From: Nostocales cyanobacterium LEGE 12452 | Lineage (GTDB): Bacteria; Cyanobacteriota; Cyanobacteriia; Cyanobacteriales; Nostocaceae | Direction: 5' to 3' | Assembly (NCBI GenBank): GCA_015206945.1 | Contig: JADEXV010000019.1 | Coordinates: forward strand, 1 to 52,497 | DNA length: 52,497 nt | Part shown: positions 46,983-52,497 of the stretch, in pieces | How the letters are laid out: the number at the start of each line of letters is the position of its first letter | How positions within the stretch are numbered: position 1 is the stretch's first letter | The notes under the pieces: generated by a model | The model's input: the letters and a program-made list of their open reading frames with translations, nothing else | The model's database searches: none | What the model was told of the DNA's origin: nothing | Program-made: the position numbers and the translations under genes

Positions 46983-48650
46983 CTACTTGTGCGAGTTATA
47001 CCAGGTTAATATACCTCCTGAAAAGACGATCGCAGCTAATCCCAAAAAAACTACCTGTAATCCCAGAAAGGTTTCTGCGACACCAGCTAATGCTAAAGGT
47101 AAGGAGAGGGCAATATTAATTACATTGTTCTGCAAACCAAAAACTTTACCACGCATTTCTGGAGGTGTTTCTGTTTGGATTGCGGTTTGCATAGGAATTC
47201 CCACTAGTGCCCCAAAGATGCCCACTAGGGCCACCAGTAACAATACGAGCCACAGTTGAGTTGTAAATACTGACAGACCAATCAGGGATGCTGCCATACC
47301 CATACAACCGCACAGACTTAGGTGAGTATAGGAGAAACGTTGACCAAATTGACCAAGAATTGTTGCTCCAGCCGCGATGCCAACACCGCCAGCTGCTAGT
47401 AAAAAGCCAAACTGAGAGGCTTTCATGTTGGGAATTATTTCTGCCATCCGAACGGCTAGAACAGTTAATGCTGCAAAAACAGAAAACAAGATAATCAGTT
47501 GAAGCAAAGCATTGCGGACGCGATGATTTGCTTTTAAATAGGCAAAACCGTCCCGCAAGTCAGAGAATACGTGCGGGAATTCTGTATCGGGGTGGTGGTG
47601 TTTTTCCTTAGTTGCCAGGAGGAACAAAATTAGTCCAGCGATCGCATAACTGCCACCTACCAAAAGTTCCTTGCCCAAACTACCACTACCCCCAATTTGC
47701 AACCAAAGTCCATCTGCGATCGCTAACAACGGTTCTCCAACAGCAAACCCAACAATCACCGATGCCATCATCGTTGTTGTGTAAAGCGAATTAGCCGAGA
47801 GTAAATGCTGTTCTTCTACAATTAAGGGAATTGCCGCCTGTTCTGCCGGAGCAAAAAACTGCGTTAAAGTCGAAACTAAAAAAGTCACACCCAAGATAAT
47901 TACAAAACCCACGGGCAGCAATCCTATGGGTTTCCAATCATGAGTCAACCACAGCATGAAGGGAATTGACAAAACCAGAATGCCGCGCCAAATATTTGTT
48001 GCTACCAGCACAGCCTTTTTCGACCAGCGATCGACAAACACGCCAGCAACGGAACCAAACAATACGGCTGGAATAGTAAAAGCCATCATCAAGACTGATA
48101 CCCAACCACTAATACTCTGATTGCTTCCTTGAAACTGAGTATTAATCAAGGCAATCATCAGCACCAAATAAACTTTATCTGCTAGTTGAGAGAAAACTTG
48201 ACCCCCCCAAAGAGCCAAGAAATTAGGATTTTTTAATACAGGTAAAAATCCTAGCTGTTTTACATTCCCTGTAATAGCTTCTCCACCTGAACCCGATCCA
48301 TCTAATTTCGGTAATTCTTTCTCTGGGATAGTAGTTACTGACAAATTCTGCCCATTACGAAGGCCATTGCTATCTACCTTATCCGTGGTTAATTTGTCCT
48401 CAGATTGTATTTCCGATTGGCTTGTAATATCAGTCTTTGGGATATCCCCTGTCCAACTTTGATCGTTTTGAGAAACATCTTTTGGGGACATTTCTTGGCC
48501 ATTTATTTGACTAGGTGTACACTTGGGAACAGCACTCAAGTGATTCCTGACTGTAGGATCTGATACCCTATTCTGTTTTTTGGCGAGGCTTGGTGACAAA
48601 GGCAGGATTTTCTTATCCAAATCAGACGGTTGCATCATGGTTGGCAGCAA
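46983..48650 (-). CDS. MFS transporter with long hydrophilic N-terminus
   Basis: A protein of up to 555 residues. From about residue 145 it is a twelve-helix MFS transporter of the MFS_3/ENTS-like type ([40 protein letters not shown]). The first 140 residues are polar, rich in Ser, Gln, Asp and Lys, and look disordered. Possible starts at 48650, 48638 and 48635 all fall inside the 3' end of recO, which overlaps by up to 29 nt. Substrate unknown. It is probably transcribed with recO. Confidence 0.88.
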   Translation of the reverse strand: MLPTMMQPSDLDKKILPLSPSLAKKQNRVSDPTVRNHLSAVPKCTPSQINGQEMSPKDVSQNDQSWTGDIPKTDITSQSEIQSEDKLTTDKVDSNGLRNGQNLSVTTIPEKELPKLDGSGSGGEAITGNVKQLGFLPVLKNPNFLALWGGQVFSQLADKVYLVLMIALINTQFQGSNQSISGWVSVLMMAFTIPAVLFGSVAGVFVDRWSKKAVLVATNIWRGILVLSIPFMLWLTHDWKPIGLLPVGFVIILGVTFLVSTLTQFFAPAEQAAIPLIVEEQHLLSANSLYTTTMMASVIVGFAVGEPLLAIADGLWLQIGGSGSLGKELLVGGSYAIAGLILFLLATKEKHHHPDTEFPHVFSDLRDGFAYLKANHRVRNALLQLIILFSVFAALTVLAVRMAEIIPNMKASQFGFLLAAGGVGIAAGATILGQFGQRFSYTHLSLCGCMGMAASLIGLSVFTTQLWLVLLLVALVGIFGALVGIPMQTAIQTETPPEMRGKVFGLQNNVINIALSLPLALAGVAETFLGLQVVFLGLAAIVFSGGILTWYNSHK

Positions 48651-49620
48651 AATAAGAGTCGATCAAGGTAGCAGAGCGGATAGGGCGACCTAATTGATAC
48701 TGAGCATACTGGCGCAAAATCTGCTCAACAGATAACCAGTCATGATCTCTAGCACCATCAATTTGCATTATCTCTGGTTGTGACAGATGTTGAAGCAAAG
48801 CTAGTTGCATAGCACCTAAACGACTAGAAATCACAGGTATTTCTTGCCGATGCACAATAATTGTTTGGGCATTGGGCATTGCGGATGGGGCATTGGGCAC
48901 AGGGAATTGGTTATTAATCTTCCCCTGCTCCCCTACTCCTCGGTCACTGAGCGACTTGCCTTGAGCGAAGTCGAAAGGAGCCGAAGTGCTGCTCCTTTGC
49001 CCCTCTGCCCTCATTTCCCTCTCCCCCTCTTTTCGTAAACGTTCCCTAGCTTCTAAGGAAACCGTTCCACCTGCAGGGATGCTAAATCCTACCTGCCAGT
49101 TAGGGTCTGTGAAGTCTGGCTTAAGGGAACGTTGAGATAGGCAGCAGATTTGCACTTGTGGTGTCAGTCCTGCTAAGGCTAAAAGGTGAAATACACCATG
49201 AGCCAGATGAGCTAAAACACCAGATGGATTTGCACTAGACACCGCCTCTAAGCGATGGAGATGTTCATTGAACAAATCATAAAGTTCTTCTTGGGGTTGT
49301 TCGCTCAAAGCTTCACACAGAACTATTTCTGCTAAATATTGACTAGCAGCCAGTTTTCCCAAATCTTTAGCTAAACCAGGATAAGTTTTTAACGTCTGTG
49401 CTTGAGTAATTTTATCAAGCGATCGCCCTTTGGCAATCAATAGTTCATTCACAACGAACATTCCACTCCTACCGCCCAGGCTGGAGTTGTGCTTACGTGA
49501 CCCTGGAGCCACGGCTCGAATTAGACCGAATTCTCGTGTCAAAATCGTCACTATTTTATCCGATTCTCCTAGCGCCTGGGTTTTAAGATTAATACCAGTT
49601 GCTTTATAGGTTCTACTCAT
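48622..49620 (-). CDS. recO: DNA repair protein RecO with repeat-derived insertion
   Basis: A 332-residue RecO, which loads RecA with RecF and RecR. The OB domain begins [24 protein letters not shown] and continues [20 protein letters not shown]; the helical domain ([19 protein letters not shown]) and the C-terminal helix follow. Residues about 196-254 come from interspersed repeats (48865-49035), placed in frame after the segment normally near the Cys/zinc region and before [21 protein letters not shown]. This makes the protein about 60 residues longer than usual without a frameshift. Confidence 0.93.
   Translation of the reverse strand: MSRTYKATGINLKTQALGESDKIVTILTREFGLIRAVAPGSRKHNSSLGGRSGMFVVNELLIAKGRSLDKITQAQTLKTYPGLAKDLGKLAASQYLAEIVLCEALSEQPQEELYDLFNEHLHRLEAVSSANPSGVLAHLAHGVFHLLALAGLTPQVQICCLSQRSLKPDFTDPNWQVGFSIPAGGTVSLEARERLRKEGEREMRAEGQRSSTSAPFDFAQGKSLSDRGVGEQGKINNQFPVPNAPSAMPNAQTIIVHRQEIPVISSRLGAMQLALLQHLSQPEIMQIDGARDHDWLSVEQILRQYAQYQLGRPIRSATLIDSYFAANHDATV
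48865..49035. repeat. Interspersed repeat inserted inside recO
   Basis: Contains attgggcatt units, cttcccctgctcccctactc, cggtcactgagcg, and ccgaagtgctgctcc. The same order of motifs is found between genes at 18131-18225. It adds about 57 codons to recO. Confidence 0.75.
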
Positions 49621-49739
49621 TACTCATTAGTCATTAGTCACTAGTCATTAGTAGTTATTTAGTCATTAGTCATTGGTCAACGGTCATTAGATTAGGACAA
49701 ATGACAAAGGACAAAGGACAAATGACAAAGGACAAATGA
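49621..49739. repeat. Inverted pair of heptamer repeats, deoC-recO spacer
   Basis: gtcatta/gtcacta/gtcattg units (49627-49690) face gacaaat/gacaaag units (49697-49740). This is the longest array in the window and lies outside the ribosomal block, within an apparent deoC-recO-MFS transcription unit. Confidence 0.82.
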
Positions 49740-50420
49740 CTATTCACCCTTTCCCAGGTTATCGCGCTGACGGATCAAATCCATACCGCGAGATGTGCCT
49801 AATCTAGTAGCACCCGCTACGATTAAGTCTAGGGCTTGATTGATAGTGTGGATACCACCTGAAGCCTTAATTCCCACCCTTTCTTTTGCCAATTCCTGCA
49901 AAAGTCGCACATCTGCCACTGTGGCACCACCATTCCAACCAGTACTAGTTTTTAAGAATGTTGCTCCTGCCTCCATAGCTATTTCAGCAGCTATTTTTTT
50001 CTCTGCATCTGTCAACAGGTTAGTTTCCAAAATCACCTTGACCGTTTGTCCAGTCTCTTCACAAATTTCGGCAATCTCCCGGTGGACTTCTTCAGTTTTG
50101 CCAGCTTTCAACCAGCCCAAGTTCATGACTACATCCAACTCAGTGGCCCCACTATCCGCCGCTTCTTGAGCTTCATACAGTTTCACCGCTGAAGTCGTTG
50201 CACCAGAAGGAAAACCAATCACCGTACAGACTTTAGGGTTTTTACCGTGGAGGAGTTCTACTGCTTGCTTAACATTAGCGGGGAACAGACAAACCGCCGC
50301 AAAGTTAAATCTATATGCTTCTTCACACCATTGCTCAACCTGCTCTGGAGTAGCCGTTGGCATTAACAGGGAGTGATCGATGAATGGCGCAATATCAATG
50401 TCTGGATAGTCTGCTGCCAT
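49740..50420 (-). CDS. deoC: Deoxyribose-phosphate aldolase
   Basis: A 226-residue class I aldolase that splits 2-deoxyribose 5-phosphate into glyceraldehyde 3-phosphate and acetaldehyde. The Schiff-base Lys157 ([10 protein letters not shown]), the helper Asp95 (ELDVVMNLG) and Lys185 (GIKASGGI) are in place in a TIM barrel of normal length. It lies upstream of recO, separated by the heptamer foldback. Confidence 0.95.
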   Translation of the reverse strand: MAADYPDIDIAPFIDHSLLMPTATPEQVEQWCEEAYRFNFAAVCLFPANVKQAVELLHGKNPKVCTVIGFPSGATTSAVKLYEAQEAADSGATELDVVMNLGWLKAGKTEEVHREIAEICEETGQTVKVILETNLLTDAEKKIAAEIAMEAGATFLKTSTGWNGGATVADVRLLQELAKERVGIKASGGIHTINQALDLIVAGATRLGTSRGMDLIRQRDNLGKGE

Positions 50421-50590
50421 CGTGTCTTCTGCCAGTGATTGATTATTAAACTTTATAAAAAATTAAAACATTTCTTATATATATATTAAACCACATTTAT
50501 TACGAGTTTATTCTGAAAACAAGCCGCTGAATTGTCTTTAATATTGGCTTTACAGATATCCCGGAATTACTGCAAGTATTTAAGTTGACG

Positions 50591-51394
50591 CTAAGTAGTA
50601 GTAATACTAGGAATATCAAGAGTGTTTTTTACACTATTTCCTAAGAAGTTAATAATAGTTTGAGCCAATGCCTGCGATGCCAAATATGGGACACCATTAC
50701 CAATAGTTTTAAACATATTAGTGAGAGACATACTTTCTGGAAGTACAAAATTTGCAGGTAAAGATTGGATAGCTAAAGCTTCTGCTACAGAAATCCGCCG
50801 GATTTTGTAAGGATGTAAATGTACTTCATTATTTCCATAGCAAGCTGTTGGAGAGTAACGCCATCTATGCAGACGCTTGAAAGATTTTTTAGAATCATCT
50901 CCTTCATCAATAGCAGCAAATTTTGTGATACCTGCTCTTGGTTGAAAACAGTTTTCAGAATTTGGATGTTTCAGAACGTTATTTTTTCTAAACCAGTATT
51001 CAACCGTTAATTCTTCAGGTATATCATCAGGACAAGGTATTAGAGAATTTTCTTGGAATGGTTCACACTTACGCCAAGGGTAAGCAAAAACTTTTTCGCG
51101 AGGATATAAAATATAATTATCCCAAGGAAAAGATCCCTCATGTATTAACTTTTCACTACCGATTTTGATCCCTATGTCCTGAAGAAAATTATTTTTGAAA
51201 CCAATTAGAATAATTCTTTCTCTATCCTGGGGTACGCCATATTCGATGGTATTAATTAATCGCTCTGTTAATATATAGCCTGCTTCATGTAATTGTTGCT
51301 TGAGCGATTCAAAAAATAAACGGTGTTTTGTTGTCTTCCATAAACCCTTAACGTTCTCAAATAAAAATGGTTCTTCAGTACCTGTTATGCCAAA
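50591..51394 (-). pseudogene. 5'-truncated DNA C5-cytosine methyltransferase
   Basis: A reading frame of about 267 codons without a start, matching the C-terminal two-thirds of a Dcm-type enzyme: FLFENVKGL (motif VI, ENV), GVPQDRERIILIGF (motif VIII, QxRxR), the RRISVAEALAIQSLP block (motif IX), and GNGVPYLASQAL (motif X). The SAM-binding FxGxG and catalytic PCQ motifs are missing because the frame ends at 51394 in unrelated AT-rich DNA. It is therefore very probably inactive. Confidence 0.8.
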
Positions 51395-51539
51395 TTATTA
51401 GTTAAACATCAAAATTAGACTTTAAAATCAAGTTTAGAACGCTTAAGTCTCAAGAATGGTCTAAAATGTTAAAAATAATGCCTGCTTTTGATGTGCAGCA
51501 ATGTTTTCAGCTTTTTAGCAGATTAATTTAGCATACTAA

Positions 51540-51824
51540 GTACTGAAGAGCCAAAATATTATTCTTGATTTGGGATTGCCTCTCCAAAGAGAAGTAGATG
51601 TAAAAATAGCTACAGGAGTACAAAAAGCTTGGGTTTTTAAAATGTTGAATCATTTAGTTGAGGGAAGAGAAGGGACATTCAATTGTATTGAATTACCAAA
51701 AGGTTCAGCTCCGTTATTGGGATTAATAGCTTTAGAAGATTTAGGATTAGAACCCGATTTACAAAATCAGAAATTGCGAGTTTTGCCAGTGGAAGTAAAA
51801 GATACTTATTTAATGGTTTTGTAA
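51540..51824 (+). pseudogene. 5'-truncated clan AA aspartic protease
   Basis: LGLPLQREVDVKIATGVQKA, then VEGREGTFNCIELPKGSAPL and GLIALEDLGLEP match the C-terminal part of the small retropepsin-like protease family common in Nostoc. The N-terminal half with the catalytic D-T/S-G is absent, and an in-frame stop sits at 51537-51539. Possible starts (TTG 51570) would make only a fragment. Confidence 0.65.
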
Positions 51825-51954
51825 TGGAAATCGTACAGAGTAGCAGTAACGCCTTCTAGTTGCTTTGTTTGGTGATTTTAGCAATAGATATTATCATTCT
51901 TGTAATAATTATCTCAAATGGATTTTATCACAGCCTATTACTCAACCAAGAAGT

Positions 51955-52064
51955 TATACAGCGCTTCCGGCTATTATGCAATACAGTTTTTCTCCTTGCC
52001 CTCTCCTATCAAAGCTTTCAGATTTAAGGATGTACCTCATAGCTGCCGGAAGTGCTGTAATATA
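51955..52064. repeat. Foldback (MITE-like) element
   Basis: TATACAGCGCTTCCGGCTA at 51955-51973 is inverted with mismatches as TAGCTGCCGGAAGTGCTGTA at 52040-52059, about 110 bp overall, with no gene inside. It lies between two gene fragments. Confidence 0.55.
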
Positions 52065-52111
52065 CAATCAAACTTACTTATTGGGTTTTGGGCAATAATG
52101 CCAAATACTAG

Positions 52112-52327
52112 CGTTGGCTACGTCAGTTAACCTATAAAGATTTAGCTAAGTGGTATAGAGACTTAGCCATAGAATTGAATGAACCCCAATTGAGAGACTA
52201 TCTGGAAACAGAAGCGAAAATTATTGAAGATAACACAAAGAATAAGGAATCTACCGAACTTCCCTATGCTCATCCTTCTTATTGGGCTGACTTTATTTTA
52301 GCTGGTAAACTAAGTACAACAGGGTAA
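52112..52327 (+). pseudogene. C-terminal remnant of a CHAT-domain protein
   Basis: An open frame of about 70 codons without a start: LTYKDLAKWYRDLAIELNEP and LPYAHPSYWADFILAGK, the typical end of cyanobacterial CHAT (caspase-like) proteins. The His/Cys catalytic domain upstream is gone. The frame begins right after a stop at 52109-52111, next to the foldback element. Confidence 0.65.
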
Positions 52328-52433
52328 AAGGAGTCAGTTCGTTGGAAAACCAGCGCTTTTTACCTATTTTATACCAATTTAATATGAAGCTGCATATAAT
52401 AGAGGGAAGCAAACTTGATAAATTTGAATACTC

Positions 52434-52497
52434 ATGAGCCGTCCTTTTGAGATTGAAATCGCAGAGAGCGAAGAAGAACTAAAAAAACGTCTGCAAA
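52434..52497 (+). mobile_element. Start of an IS630-like transposase, cut by the window edge
   Basis: ATG 52434 opens MSRPFEIEIAESEEELKKRL, which resembles the N-terminus of IS630-family transposases of Nostoc (a short acidic lead before the helix-turn-helix). Only 21 codons are visible, so the call rests on that resemblance and the surrounding gene debris. Confidence 0.5.

Noticed and set aside
50819..51010. 63-codon plus-strand frame
   Set aside because: Antisense to the methyltransferase remnant, which has clear conserved motifs.
51865..52130. Two overlapping frames of 70-77 codons near the foldback element
   Set aside because: They run through both arms of an inverted repeat and have no protein-like pattern.

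Overview
The window is chromosomal DNA from a filamentous, heterocyst-type cyanobacterium (Nostoc/Anabaena group). The evidence is the many HIP1 palindromes (GCGATCGC), the short heptamer repeats (gtcatta / gacaaat) in spacers, and the cyanobacterial genes: ndhN, a CpcS/CpeS-type phycobiliprotein lyase, a glycine-rich RRM protein, a PEP-CTERM protein, and a plastid-like ribosomal gene order. All calls are by reading the sequence; nothing was searched against a database.

Layout. 1-7.2 kb is accessory: a Uma2-type nuclease, a PEP-CTERM beta-helix protein, a DUF427 protein, a tandem pair of small secreted proteins (one decayed), a DUF4360 secreted protein, an ARMT1/DUF89 protein, a VapBC-like toxin-antitoxin pair and a MITE-like element. 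7.3-18 kb holds a calcineurin-type phosphoesterase, yebC, an RRM protein, a CpcS/CpeS lyase, an RND efflux adaptor plus pump, a GNAT acetyltransferase and ndhN. 18.5-37 kb is one long S10/spc/alpha-type block: a structured, apparently noncoding leader, then rplC-rplD-rplW-rplB-rpsS-rplV-rpsC-rplP-rpmC-rpsQ-rplN-rplX-rplE-rpsH-rplF-rplR-rpsE-rplO-secY-adk-infA-rpmJ-rpsM-rpsK-rpoA-rplQ-truA-rplM-rpsI-rpmE-prfA. rpsJ, rpsN and rpmD do not appear in the cluster, as is usual for cyanobacteria. 37-40.6 kb is a small accessory island (XRE regulator with tandem operator-like repeats, a DUF29-like remnant, DUF4336, an HTH-like protein, an Rpn/DUF2887 protein). 40.7-50.4 kb is mostly housekeeping: an ABC-F ATPase, gpmI, secG, a matrixin-like protease, a GT4 glycosyltransferase, an MFS transporter overlapping recO, and deoC. 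50.6-52.5 kb is a gene graveyard: 5'-truncated C5-methyltransferase, truncated aspartic protease, a foldback element, a CHAT-protein tail, and the start of an IS630-like transposase.

The most unusual signals are: (1) a run of about twelve stem-loops over about 450 nt upstream of rplC, which looks like an undescribed structured ribosomal-operon leader; (2) nearly every long spacer in the ribosomal operon is filled by a repeat family arranged as an inverted pair, so that several unrelated repeat sequences produce the same hairpin topology; (3) interspersed repeats that normally sit between genes have entered reading frames in phase in recO, a GNAT acetyltransferase and probably the RND pump, and HIP1 palindromes encode the Arg/Asp tail of ribosomal protein S3.
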